Shown here piece by piece: positions 7,115 to 14,268 of a stretch of DNA of 17,065 nucleotides (its first letter is position 1; each line of letters starts with the position of its first letter). Source of the DNA: Chitinophagaceae bacterium (GTDB lineage Bacteria > Bacteroidota > Bacteroidia > Chitinophagales > Chitinophagaceae); contig JASLDA010000397.1 of assembly GCA_030151745.1 (NCBI GenBank), positions 1 to 17,065 of the forward strand, read 5' to 3'. The notes under the pieces were generated by a model. It was not told the DNA's origin. It did no database searches and saw nothing but the letters and a program-made list of their open reading frames with translations. The position numbers and the translations under genes were made by a program.

Positions 7115-8203
7115 TCAGCCCTTGCCGAAAACCGCGGTCTGGTGCGCGATGCTCTCCATGTGTACCGCTTCCAGGAACTGGCGCAGGAAATCTTCGTTGA
7201 GTCCCACCTTCCGGCCTTCGAGCAGCATGCGCTCCAGGATCCAGTTCCAGCGCGCCGTCTGGAGAATCGTGATATCGTGCGCTTTTTTGTAATCGGCGAT
7301 CTTTTCGGCGACCTTCATGCGCTGCCCCAGCAGCTGGATGATCTCGTCGTCCAGTCCGTCTATCTGCTGGCGGAGGCGTTCGAGGGCTGCGTGGTAGGCC
7401 AGGCTGCTCGTATCGTCCTTGCGCCAGATGATACGCTCGAGCAGCTCCCGGAGGCCATCGGCCGTGACCTGCTGCGCCGCATCGCTCCAGGCGGCGTCGG
7501 GGTTCGGGTGGCTTTCGATCATCAGGCCGTCGTAGTTCAGATCGATGGCTTTCTGCGCCACGCCGAGGAGCTTGTCGCGGCGGCCGCAGATATGTGACGG
7601 ATCGTTGATGAAGCAGCGCCCTGCATGGCGGCGCTTCATTTCGATCGCCAGGGACCACATAGGCGCGTTCCGGTATTCCGTATTGCCGTAGGAGGCGAAT
7701 CCGCGATGGATCAGCCCGATCTCCCCGATGCCCGCCTTCTCGATCCGTTCCACGGCGCCCGTCCAGAGCTCGATATCGGCGTTGAGCGGGTTCTTTATAA
7801 ATACCGGGATGTCCACGCCCCTGAGCGCATCGGCAATTTCCTGGACGGAAAAGGGATTCACCGTGCTTCGCGCCCCGATCCAGAGCACATCGATTCCTGC
7901 GGCCAGCGCCGCTTCCACCTGCCGGCCCGTAGCGATCTCTATGGCAAGCGGCAGGCCGGTTTCGTGACGGGCGCGCTGCAGCCAGGGCAAGGCCCTCTCG
8001 CCGATGCCCTCGAAGCTGCCCGGACGGGTGCGGGGCTTCCAGATCCCGGCCCGGAAGAGCTGCACCATGCCGGTAGCGGCAAGGCTCCGCGCGGCTTCCA
8101 GCACTTGTTCTTCGGTTTCGGCGCTGCAGGGGCCGGAAATGATCAGGGGCTTACGGCCCAGGAGACCGGGGATACCGGCCGGGCGCGGGAGCGTTGCTTG
8201 CAT
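7115..8203 (-). CDS. Bifunctional 3-deoxy-7-phosphoheptulonate synthase / chorismate mutase
   Basis: The enzyme joins the first step of the shikimate pathway (PEP + erythrose 4-phosphate to DAHP) with chorismate-to-prephenate conversion for Phe/Tyr synthesis. The N-terminal type I-beta/KDO8PS-like DAHPS domain (about 18-260) has GPCSAE (24-29), RAGIWKPRT (51-59), GARSTVNPFSVQE (110-122), IKNP (136-139), HRGF (166-169), DPSH (201-204) and IESHPNPD (229-236). Cys26, His204, Glu230 and Asp236 are the expected metal ligands. The C-terminal AroQ-type mutase (about 275-355) has LRQQIDGLDDEIIQLLGQRM. Fusion allows control of DAHPS by the mutase domain in known homologues. Start: ATG 8203 (362 aa); a TTG at 8215 is in frame but lies inside the TACCTTTG promoter element, so I reject it. 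Confidence 0.96.
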   Translation of the reverse strand: MQATLPRPAGIPGLLGRKPLIISGPCSAETEEQVLEAARSLAATGMVQLFRAGIWKPRTRPGSFEGIGERALPWLQRARHETGLPLAIEIATGRQVEAALAAGIDVLWIGARSTVNPFSVQEIADALRGVDIPVFIKNPLNADIELWTGAVERIEKAGIGEIGLIHRGFASYGNTEYRNAPMWSLAIEMKRRHAGRCFINDPSHICGRRDKLLGVAQKAIDLNYDGLMIESHPNPDAAWSDAAQQVTADGLRELLERIIWRKDDTSSLAYHAALERLRQQIDGLDDEIIQLLGQRMKVAEKIADYKKAHDITILQTARWNWILERMLLEGRKVGLNEDFLRQFLEAVHMESIAHQTAVFGKG

Positions 8204-8212
8204 ACGAATGCG

Positions 8213-8220
8213 CAAAGGTA
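8213..8220 (-). promoter_or_regulatory. Putative -7 element for the DAHP synthase/chorismate mutase gene
   Basis: TACCTTTG on the minus strand is an exact TAnnTTTG match ending only 9 bp before the ATG at 8203. This implies a very short 5' leader or nearly leaderless mRNA. No clear -33 TTG is seen. Upstream, at 8229-8238, is a perfect 10-bp palindrome GCCCCGGGGC between this gene and yraN. Confidence 0.5.
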
Positions 8221-8243
8221 CGTCCCGTGCCCCGGGGCTTCTC

Positions 8244-8597
8244 TTAAAATGCGTCGATGAGGTGCTTGAGCTCCTCTATGGCTCCGCCGCTGAATACGAT
8301 CGCAACCACGTCGAACCGGACGGTCCGGTAGTCGGGGAATTCTTCCAGGAAGGCCGCTGCGGCGATGCGGATATGGGATTGCTTTCGACGATCGACCGAT
8401 TCCTCCGGGAAGCCAAAGCGAAAATCGCTGCGGGCCTTTATTTCCACGAAAACCAGCATGGCACCGTCCAGGGCGATAATATCGATCTCCTTATGACCGT
8501 GCCGCCAGTTGCGATGCAGTATTTCGTATCCGTGATCTTTCAGATAAACTTCCGCCAATTGCTCGCCCCTTGCTCCCGTTTCATTATGTTTGCCCAT
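8244..8597 (-). CDS. yraN: UPF0102 / YraN family endonuclease-like protein
   Basis: A 117-aa cytoplasmic protein of the YraN family, which has a PD-(D/E)xK nuclease-like fold and an unsettled role in DNA processing. Seen in the sequence: GARGEQLAEVYLKDHGYEIL (8-27), RNWR (29-32), EIDIIALDG (37-45), VEIKAR (51-56), FGFPEESV (61-68) and K72 with IRIAAAAFL (76-84). The E37-D39 and E52-K54 set matches the nuclease-like active site (ExD...ExK). Length is normal for the family. Start ATG 8597 is 12 bp from the start of the divergent isomerase gene, so promoter elements must lie inside both coding regions. It is followed 40 bp later by the DAHP synthase gene, which seems to have its own promoter. 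Confidence 0.93.
   Translation of the reverse strand: MGKHNETGARGEQLAEVYLKDHGYEILHRNWRHGHKEIDIIALDGAMLVFVEIKARSDFRFGFPEESVDRRKQSHIRIAAAAFLEEFPDYRTVRFDVVAIVFSGGAIEELKHLIDAF
8585..8592 (+). promoter_or_regulatory. Putative -7 element for the isomerase gene, inside yraN
   Basis: TATGTTTG matches TAnnTTTG and lies within the first codons of the divergent yraN gene, 17 bp before the isomerase ATG at 8610. A TTG at 8559-8561 is 23 bp upstream and could be the -33 element, though that spacing is long. On the opposite strand CATATTTG (8605-8612, one mismatch) overlaps the isomerase start codon and could serve yraN. Confidence 0.45.
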
Positions 8598-8609
8598 CCT
8601 TAATCAAAT

Positions 8610-9593
8610 ATGAAAGAATTAATCGCGGCTTTCCCGGGCCAGCTTGAGGAAGCCCTGCGCATAGGTCAAAGCTATTCATTTAAGAATCCTGCCGGAAGCC
8701 CTGCCAACGTGTTGCTTACCGGCCTCGGCGGTTCCGGCATTGGTGGTTCTATCATACAGAACTACGTTGCAGATAAGCTCAAAGTTCCTTTTACGGTCAA
8801 CAAGGATTACTTCCTGCCCGCTTTCGTGAACAGCAATACGCTGGTCATCGTCTGCTCGTATTCGGGCAATACGGAAGAGACGCTGCAGGCCATGAAGCAG
8901 GCGATCAAGGCCAAGGCGCAGATCGTATGCATCACCTCCGGCGGCGAGGTCGAAAAGCTCGCGGCTAAAAAGGGCTACGATTGCATCATCGTCCCGGGAG
9001 GCATGCCGCCCCGGACCTGTGTGGGATATTCCATCGTGGAGATTCTCTTCGTGCTTCGCCATTTCGGCCTGCTGAAGTCCAGGTTCGTTCCAGAGATCCA
9101 GGCGGCCGTAGAGCTCCTCCGCACCGAGACGAAGGCGCTCGCGCGCAAGGCCCAGTCGATAGCGAAGAAGATGGCCGGCACCTTCCCCGTCATCTATACG
9201 GCCCAGCCCTTCGAGGGGCTCGCCATCCGTGTCCGGCAGCAGATCAACGAGAACAGCAAGATGCTGGCATCGCACGGCGCCATCCCTGAAATGAATCACA
9301 ACGAGCTCGTCGGGTGGCGCGATAGGAACGATAATATGGCGGTGCTGCTGCTGCGCAACGAGGACGATTACGAGCGTGTGCAGACACGCATGGAGATCAA
9401 CAAGAAGATCATCCGGAAGTGCACATCGAATATCACGGAGGTGTACTCGAAGGGTAACAGCTATTTCGAGAAGCTCTTTTACTTCATTCACCTGACCGAC
9501 TGGCTTTCCTATTACCTGGCTGAGCTGCACGAGGTCGATGCAACGGAAGTCCGGGTGATCGATTTTCTCAAATCATCGCTGGCGGAATCCTGA
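8610..9593 (+). CDS. Bifunctional phosphoglucose/phosphomannose isomerase
   Basis: Interconverts glucose 6-phosphate or mannose 6-phosphate with fructose 6-phosphate, linking glycolysis to mannose-derived sugar nucleotides. The 327-aa protein has two SIS lobes: GLGGSGIGG (38-46), SYSGNTEET (83-91), PRTCVGYS (134-141) and the conserved PEMNHNELVGW (226-236), whose Glu227 and His230 are the usual catalytic pair in this family. Length near 330 residues and the PEMNHNE motif separate it from the classical large PGI and from GlmS-type SIS proteins. No signal or TM. It is monocistronic: divergent from yraN and convergent with ribF, with a repeat and a bidirectional terminator after it. The assignment follows known archaeal/bacterial PGI/PMI enzymes. 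Confidence 0.94.
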   Translation: MKELIAAFPGQLEEALRIGQSYSFKNPAGSPANVLLTGLGGSGIGGSIIQNYVADKLKVPFTVNKDYFLPAFVNSNTLVIVCSYSGNTEETLQAMKQAIKAKAQIVCITSGGEVEKLAAKKGYDCIIVPGGMPPRTCVGYSIVEILFVLRHFGLLKSRFVPEIQAAVELLRTETKALARKAQSIAKKMAGTFPVIYTAQPFEGLAIRVRQQINENSKMLASHGAIPEMNHNELVGWRDRNDNMAVLLLRNEDDYERVQTRMEINKKIIRKCTSNITEVYSKGNSYFEKLFYFIHLTDWLSYYLAELHEVDATEVRVIDFLKSSLAES

Positions 9594-9596
9594 GAG

Positions 9597-9628
9597 GATT
9601 TAAGATCTTAGATTTAAGATTTAAGATT
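9597..9628. repeat. Tandem heptamer GATTTAA repeat
   Basis: The 32 bp read as four heptamers plus four bases: GATTTAA, GATCTTA (variant), GATTTAA, GATTTAA, GATT. It starts 3 bp after the isomerase stop and lies just before the terminator hairpin. Its AT content stands out strongly from the GC-rich surroundings. Repeats of this kind are common between convergent genes in Bacteroidota; the role is unknown. Confidence 0.8.
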
Positions 9629-9637
9629 GCCTGTAGG

Positions 9638-9674
9638 GAAAGCCTCCGCCGTTTGCGGGGGCTTTCTTCGTTTT
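9638..9674. terminator. Bidirectional intrinsic terminator between the isomerase gene and ribF
   Basis: GAAAGCCTCCGC (9638-9649) pairs with GCGGGGGCTTTC (9655-9666), a 12-bp stem with one T-G wobble and a CGTTT loop. It is followed on the plus strand by TTCGTTTT. The A-rich 5' side and the convergent arrangement suit termination of both transcripts; the plus-strand signal is stronger. Confidence 0.8.
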
Positions 9675-10617
9675 AGGACTTGCGCAGCCCGGCCAGGATA
9701 TTGCGGGCGTCGATCTCATCCTGCTTCAGCGCGTCGATGAGAGCCTCCAGACCGTTGAATTTCAATTCATCGCGCATTCGTTGAACGAAAAGCAGCTCGA
9801 GCTGCTCGCCGTAGATCTCCTTGTCGAAGTCGAAAATATACACCTCGATGCTGCGCAAGCCGGCATCATTGATGGTCGGGCGCGTGCCGATGCTGAGCAT
9901 GCCTCCGAACCGCTGCTTGTCGTGGATGACTTCGACCGCGTAGACGCCCTCGGCGGGGACGAGCTGATCGGGGTGGCCGGCGAGGATATTGGCGGTGGGG
10001 TAGCCCAGCGTGCGCCCCAGCTGATCGCCCTTCACGACTTTGCCCTTCAGGGCGTAGCTCCGCCCGAGCATGCCCCCCGCGGCGCTTACTTCGCCTTTCT
10101 GCAGCGCTTTCCGGATCCGGGTCGAGGAGATGGCTGCATCGCTGATGAGATGGGCCGGGATCTGCTGGACCGGGAAGTTGAAGGCTTGGCCCGCCTCTTC
10201 CAGCAGATGGATATCCCCGCTCCTGTCGTGCCCGAAGCGATGGTCGTAGCCGATGACTATGGCGGCCGGCATGAAGTCGTGTATCAGGAAGTCTTTTATA
10301 TACGTTTCGGCGCTCAGCTGTGCGAAGTCCCGCGTAAAGGGCGCTACCGTGACGTGATTGACGCCGAAATCCTGGATCAGGCGCAGCTTATCCTCGAGCG
10401 GGGTCAGGATTTTAAGATCGCCGCCGGGCTGTAGCACCTGCCGGGGATGGGGCTCGAACGTGATGACCATGCTTTCCGAGCCGGCTTCGGAAGCATATTT
10501 CTTAACCTCGTCCAGGATGGCCTGGTGCCCCAGGTGCACGCCGTCGAAGGTGCCGATCGTTATGACGGGGCGCAGGGCCTGGAGCCTGGGCAGATCCCCG
10601 GGATAGTTAAATATCAT
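9673..10617 (-). CDS. ribF: Bifunctional riboflavin kinase / FAD synthetase
   Basis: Converts riboflavin to FMN and then to FAD in the cytoplasm. The 314-aa protein has the N-terminal nucleotidyltransferase domain (about 1-180) with GTFDGVHLGH (22-31), FEPHP (54-58), GYDHRFGHDRSG (123-134) and ISSTRIR (163-169). The C-terminal riboflavin kinase domain (about 185-312) has GRTLGYPTAN (201-210), the kinase Mg/flavin motif, and Glu258 in SIEVYIFDFD as the catalytic base. Length and domain order match RibF throughout. ATG 10617 follows a TACCTTTG promoter element by 11 bp. The gene diverges from the glycosyltransferase gene at 10703 and its 3' end lies in the shared terminator. Confidence 0.97.
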   Translation of the reverse strand: MIFNYPGDLPRLQALRPVITIGTFDGVHLGHQAILDEVKKYASEAGSESMVITFEPHPRQVLQPGGDLKILTPLEDKLRLIQDFGVNHVTVAPFTRDFAQLSAETYIKDFLIHDFMPAAIVIGYDHRFGHDRSGDIHLLEEAGQAFNFPVQQIPAHLISDAAISSTRIRKALQKGEVSAAGGMLGRSYALKGKVVKGDQLGRTLGYPTANILAGHPDQLVPAEGVYAVEVIHDKQRFGGMLSIGTRPTINDAGLRSIEVYIFDFDKEIYGEQLELLFVQRMRDELKFNGLEALIDALKQDEIDARNILAGLRKS

Positions 10618-10628
10618 AAACCTCCGCG

Positions 10629-10636
10629 CAAAGGTA
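10629..10636 (-). promoter_or_regulatory. Putative -7 element for ribF
   Basis: TACCTTTG on the minus strand is an exact TAnnTTTG match, 11 bp before the ribF ATG, and is identical to the element before the DAHP synthase gene. A short leader is implied, and no FMN riboswitch fits in the remaining space. Confidence 0.5.
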
Positions 10637-10666
10637 ACCGTATGCGGCTTGTGGATAGCGGGGGCC

Positions 10667-10674
10667 TATATTTG
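10667..10674 (+). promoter_or_regulatory. Putative -7 element for the glycosyltransferase operon
   Basis: TATATTTG matches TAnnTTTG and ends 28 bp before the ATG at 10703. A TTG at 10649-10651 lies 15 bp upstream, shorter than usual for a -33 element. The divergent ribF element is 30 bp away, so the two promoters share this 85-bp gap. Confidence 0.5.
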
Positions 10675-10702
10675 CGCGGCTACTTCAATCTCAGAATATC
10701 CA

Positions 10703-11305
10703 ATGGCGCAGCAAAAGCAGCAACGACCAGTCCCGGCTTCTCCGGCACAGGCTCCGGCCAGTCCCGGCTTCCGCCTTTCCCCACAGACGCAATCACGGAT
10801 CCTCTGGGGGCTTTTTGCGCTTTGGGCGCTGCTTGTAACCGTCGCGATCGTCTACCACGAGCAGTGGCGCGACGAGGGCAGCGACTGGCTCACGGTCCGG
10901 CATGTAAGCATCCGCGAGCTCGTCGTGACGCTGATCCCGCAGATCGGGCATCCGCCGCTCTGGTATTTCCTGATGTACCCGCTGGGCAATATGGGGCTGC
11001 CCCTGGTGACGGTGAACATCGTCTCGACGGTCGTTATGGCCGTGGCCATGTACCTGATGCTCTTCCGGCTGAAGTTCCCGTTCTACCTCAAGCTGGCGCT
11101 CATCTTCAGCATGTTCTTCGTGTACGAGTACCCGGTCGTGGGGCGCAACTACTGCCTGGTCGTGCTGTTCCTGATGCTCGTGCTCTGGTACTATCCCAAG
11201 CGCTTTGAGCGGCCGCTGGTGTACGGCCTGCTGGTGGTCTGCCTCTATAATACGCACCTGATGGCGTTCCCGATGGCATTCGGCATCATGCTGCTGTATA
11301 TCTGA
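10703..11305 (+). CDS. N-terminal half of a GT-C family membrane glycosyltransferase (cut by in-frame TGA)
   Basis: From ATG 10703 the frame codes for 200 residues before TGA. An in-frame TTG at 10649 is rejected because the promoter element TATATTTG lies between. A polar Pro/Gln/Ala-rich N-terminus (1-30) is followed by a first TM (33-51) and then the hallmark loop HEQWRDEGSDWL (52-63), with Asp57-Glu58 as likely catalytic or metal residues. GHPPLWY (82-88) and YEYPVVGRNY (141-150) come next. I know this set (WRDE, GHPPLWY, YEY..ARNY) from bacterial GT39-like membrane proteins of about 500 residues, so a 200-residue product is less than half a protein and ends in the middle of a membrane segment. 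The reading frame continues without shift into the next ORF (11309). Confidence 0.7.
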   Translation: MAQQKQQRPVPASPAQAPASPGFRLSPQTQSRILWGLFALWALLVTVAIVYHEQWRDEGSDWLTVRHVSIRELVVTLIPQIGHPPLWYFLMYPLGNMGLPLVTVNIVSTVVMAVAMYLMLFRLKFPFYLKLALIFSMFFVYEYPVVGRNYCLVVLFLMLVLWYYPKRFERPLVYGLLVVCLYNTHLMAFPMAFGIMLLYI

Positions 11306-11308
11306 GAG

Positions 11309-12271
11309 ATGGTCGAGTTCAGGAAGCTCAACGGCAAGACGATCGGCGCTACGCTGATGATGGTGATCGGCGGCGGTTACCTGATCCCTTACCTGGCGAT
11401 GCCGGGCGAGAAGAGCGTATCCGAGAAGCTGAACATCCCGGATCATTTCGTACAGTTCAAGACCGCGCTGGGAAATGGCCTGCTCGTGGGCGGCTTCGAG
11501 GATCTAGCGACCATGGGCAGCCTCGCGCTGCTGATCTGCATCGCTCTCTACCTGCTTCTTTTCCCCCGGCTGAAGCCCTTCGCCGTGCTGCTTTGCGGCG
11601 GGGGCGGCCTGCTTTACCTGCTTACGTATAAGTACATCGGGCAGCACCGGCACCACGGCCTTTTCATGGTGGAATGCCTGTTCGCGTACGGGCTCGCGGG
11701 CTATTACGCCAAGGACAGCATGACCATTGCATCCCTCGAGAAGTACAACCCGACGAAGATCGGCACGATCATCCTTGCGATCACGCTGGGCTGGCAGTCG
11801 TATATGGGCTTCTCGCAGGTCTCCTACGAAGTGGATCACGAGTTCTCGAACAGCAAAAGCGCGGCGCAGTACCTGATCGAGAACGGGCTGGAGCATAAGA
11901 TCCTGGTGGGGCACCAAAGCTGGGCGGCCTCGGCCGTGCTGCAGTACCTGCCGTCCGATGTCAAGATGTACTGGGCCGATACCCGGCGCTGGGGATACTT
12001 CATTCCCTATGATTCCCTGTACCTCGCCAACCAGTATAAGTTTGACGGCAATTACGCCGCGGCGGTAGCCCTGGAGCAGTTCCGGGACAGCCTTAAGGAC
12101 GTAGTGCTGGTCATGAGCCTGCCCATCACCGACCCGCAGCTGGCGCAGGAATGGATTCCGGTATATGCCGGCGGGCAGTTTATCGACGAGCCACCGCTGA
12201 AAAAGCAGGAGTCGTTCATAATTTACCGGCACAAGTCGTCCGGAGCAAAATCTTTATTACCTGGTTCATGA
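11309..12271 (+). CDS. C-terminal half of the same GT-C membrane protein (after in-frame TGA)
   Basis: This frame is the direct in-frame continuation of the 10703 gene, separated only by TGA-GAG. The ATG at 11309 would give 320 aa if translated alone. It holds further membrane segments (about 13-30, 65-85, 90-106, 118-131, 149-165) and a soluble tail with VGHQSWAASAVLQYLP (about 200-215), YWADTRRWGYF and a final FIIYRHKSS. It has no catalytic loop of its own, so by itself it is unlikely to work as a glycosyltransferase. No promoter or clear ribosome binding site is seen before 11309; initiation by termination-reinitiation at the TGA is possible. Its stop overlaps the next start in ATGA. Confidence 0.65.
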   Translation: MVEFRKLNGKTIGATLMMVIGGGYLIPYLAMPGEKSVSEKLNIPDHFVQFKTALGNGLLVGGFEDLATMGSLALLICIALYLLLFPRLKPFAVLLCGGGGLLYLLTYKYIGQHRHHGLFMVECLFAYGLAGYYAKDSMTIASLEKYNPTKIGTIILAITLGWQSYMGFSQVSYEVDHEFSNSKSAAQYLIENGLEHKILVGHQSWAASAVLQYLPSDVKMYWADTRRWGYFIPYDSLYLANQYKFDGNYAAAVALEQFRDSLKDVVLVMSLPITDPQLAQEWIPVYAGGQFIDEPPLKKQESFIIYRHKSSGAKSLLPGS

Positions 12272-14250
12272 GCGAAACGTTCAATGTTCAATCCGCGCCC
12301 GAAAAGCAGTGGCGCTTCGTATTCATCGGCCTGGCTGCGATCATCGCGGTACTGCTCCCGGCGCTGAGCCCGGCCTACGGCCAGACCGGCGACGAATGGC
12401 TGCAGATGTTCTACGGCCGTGATATCTGGGATTATTTTTTCAACGATGATACGCAGGCGCTCGACTACAACACGCTGCTGCCGCGCTACCAGGGCATGGA
12501 AACCCAGTTTAGGGGCCAGGAGCTTTACGGCGGGCTGTTAGACTTCGGCACCGAGATCCTGCACCGCTGGTTCCCTTCGATCCCGCACCTGGTGCTGCGG
12601 CATATCTGTAACGCGCTTACGAACGTACTGCTCATCGTCAGCACGGGCCTGATCGCCAAGCGGCTCAGCAAGCGCTGGGCCACCGGGGTGCTGGCGCTCC
12701 TGCTGATGCTGTTCTCCCCGCGTATTTTCGGCGAAGGGATGAACAACCCGAAGGATATTCCCTTCGCCGCGGGCTTCACCCTGGCCGTCTACGCCACCAT
12801 CGCTTTTCTTCAGGATGGCCGGAAAGGGATGCTGCGCCACGCGCTGCTCATGATGCTTGGATTCGGCATCGCCTTCGGGGTACGTGCCGCGGGCGGCCTG
12901 CTGTTCTTCGCTTACCTGGCGGCCTTCTTCCTGTTCTGGAAGATCTTCGACCCGGCTGCCAAAAGCTCCTGGTGGCAGGACAAGGCGGCCCGGAAAAAGC
13001 TGCTCATCTTCGCCGCCGGCGGCATTATCGGCGGGTATATACTCGGTCTCCTCTTCTGGCCCTGGGGCCTACAGTCGCCGATCGGGCACCCGCTCGAGTC
13101 GCTGCAGGGCATGACCAACCGCGAGACGAAGATCCGGACGCTGTTCGAAGGGCGGTATATGCTCAACTCGAACATGCCCTGGTACTACGAGTTCAAATGG
13201 ATCTTCATCTCGAACCCGCTCGCTGTGATCGCCGGTGTAATCCTGTTCGCCGTTCTCGGGTTCACGCAGCGTAAGGCCGCCGGCCTGTTCAGCTATACGG
13301 CGCTCCTGTTCGCCGCCCTGTTCCCTCTGCTGTACATGATCTACAAGCACTCCAGCGTATACGATACCTGGCGTCACGTTTTCTTCGTGTACCCGTACTG
13401 GGCTGTAATGGCGGCCCTGGGCTGGCAGTATGTAGGCTCGCTCGTCGCGGGCAGGTTTGCGAAAGCCGGAGCATATTCCGGTCATGGAATCGCCCTGCTG
13501 GCGCTGATCCCCGCTATCGCCTGGACGATCCGCGTGCATCCGAACCAGTACGTTTACTTTAACGAGCTGGCCGGCGGCATCAGGGGCGCAGAGGGGAATT
13601 ACGAGCTGGACTATTATTACAACTCTTCCCAGCAACAGGTCCGCTGGCTACTGCAGAACGCCCCGCGCATCCCCGGGAAAAAATCCCTGGTGCTTTCCAA
13701 TATGGGCGGCTTCGGACCGAACTGCCTGCATAACGATACGAGCAGCCTGGCGCCGGGTTACCTGAGCTATCACCGTATGGATACGCAGCCCTGGGACTAC
13801 TACCTGCTTTTTCCCCGCCTGCTGCCGGAAGGACTGGTGAAAAATAAATCATGGCTCCCGGCGAATGCCGCCCACGTAGTGCGCGTTGACGGCGTGCCCC
13901 TCAGCGCGGTCATCAAGCGTACCGACAGCTTCGACCTGGTGGCGGCCCGGGCCGCGGCGGCGAAGGACTTTCGGACGGCGGCGGCGAACCTGCAGCAGCT
14001 GGTCGCTAAAGATCCCAACAACTATTACGGCTGGCTGAACTACGCGAATGCGCTTGCCAACCTGAACAGGCTCCCGGAATGCGTCAAGGCGCTGGAGCAG
14101 GTGACCCGCCTGAACCCGGAGGATATCCAGGTATGGCAGTTCCTGGCCCAGGTGCACAATGCGACAGGCAATGCCCAGGCCGCCCAGATAGCGCAGAACC
14201 GTGCCATGGAGCTCATGAGCGAGCAGCAGGAATCAGAAGGCGCGGAGTAA
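12268..14250 (+). CDS. GT-C/PMT-like membrane glycosyltransferase with C-terminal TPR repeats
   Basis: A 660-aa polytopic membrane protein. TM1 (about 17-33) is followed by the acidic loop QTGDEWLQMFYG (39-50), placing Asp42-Glu43 at the catalytic site of GT-C enzymes. RHICNALTNVLL (111-122), PRIFGEGMNNPKDIPFA (151-167) and about ten further TM segments follow; then an external-type region with VHPNQYVYFNELAGG. The last 100 residues (about 562-660) form two to three TPR-like helices (AAANLQQLVAKDPNNYYGWLNYANAL; CVKALEQVTRLNPEDIQVWQFLA). The NNPKDIPF motif is one I associate with Bacteroidota GT39-like proteins. ATG 12268 overlaps the preceding stop (ATGA); an upstream in-frame ATG near 12151 would overlap the previous gene by about 120 bp and is rejected. 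A dolichyl-/polyprenyl-phosphate sugar donor is likely; the acceptor is unknown. Confidence 0.85.
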   Translation: MSETFNVQSAPEKQWRFVFIGLAAIIAVLLPALSPAYGQTGDEWLQMFYGRDIWDYFFNDDTQALDYNTLLPRYQGMETQFRGQELYGGLLDFGTEILHRWFPSIPHLVLRHICNALTNVLLIVSTGLIAKRLSKRWATGVLALLLMLFSPRIFGEGMNNPKDIPFAAGFTLAVYATIAFLQDGRKGMLRHALLMMLGFGIAFGVRAAGGLLFFAYLAAFFLFWKIFDPAAKSSWWQDKAARKKLLIFAAGGIIGGYILGLLFWPWGLQSPIGHPLESLQGMTNRETKIRTLFEGRYMLNSNMPWYYEFKWIFISNPLAVIAGVILFAVLGFTQRKAAGLFSYTALLFAALFPLLYMIYKHSSVYDTWRHVFFVYPYWAVMAALGWQYVGSLVAGRFAKAGAYSGHGIALLALIPAIAWTIRVHPNQYVYFNELAGGIRGAEGNYELDYYYNSSQQQVRWLLQNAPRIPGKKSLVLSNMGGFGPNCLHNDTSSLAPGYLSYHRMDTQPWDYYLLFPRLLPEGLVKNKSWLPANAAHVVRVDGVPLSAVIKRTDSFDLVAARAAAAKDFRTAAANLQQLVAKDPNNYYGWLNYANALANLNRLPECVKALEQVTRLNPEDIQVWQFLAQVHNATGNAQAAQIAQNRAMELMSEQQESEGAE

Positions 14251-14268
14251 CAGAAACAGAGGAACGTA

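Larger units (their letters stand above)
10703..12271 (+). pseudogene. Complete GT-C glycosyltransferase gene with one in-frame nonsense codon
   Basis: Read through TGA at 11303-11305 (codon 201), the two halves form one 522-residue protein, the normal size for this family, with the catalytic loop in the first half and the soluble tail in the second. The residues around the stop are LLYI-stop-EMVEF; a Trp codon (TGG) one transition away would restore a plausible membrane-segment end. Both halves keep the same frame, GC-rich codon use and no other stop, so the change is recent, a sequencing or assembly error, or a readthrough case. TGA serves as a normal stop elsewhere in the window, so code reassignment is not supported. 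Confidence 0.65.

Noticed and set aside
8676..9530. Minus-strand open frame (284 codons) inside the isomerase gene
   Set aside because: It is antisense to a gene with diagnostic PGI/PMI motifs and has no recognisable domain of its own.
10649..10702. Upstream TTG start for the split glycosyltransferase gene
   Set aside because: It would place the likely promoter element TATATTTG inside the coding region and gives a poor N-terminus; ATG 10703 fits better.
11303..11305. TGA decoded as Trp (alternative genetic code) or as selenocysteine
   Set aside because: TGA ends several intact genes in this window (ftsY, hydrolase, glycosylase), and no selenocysteine insertion element is evident.
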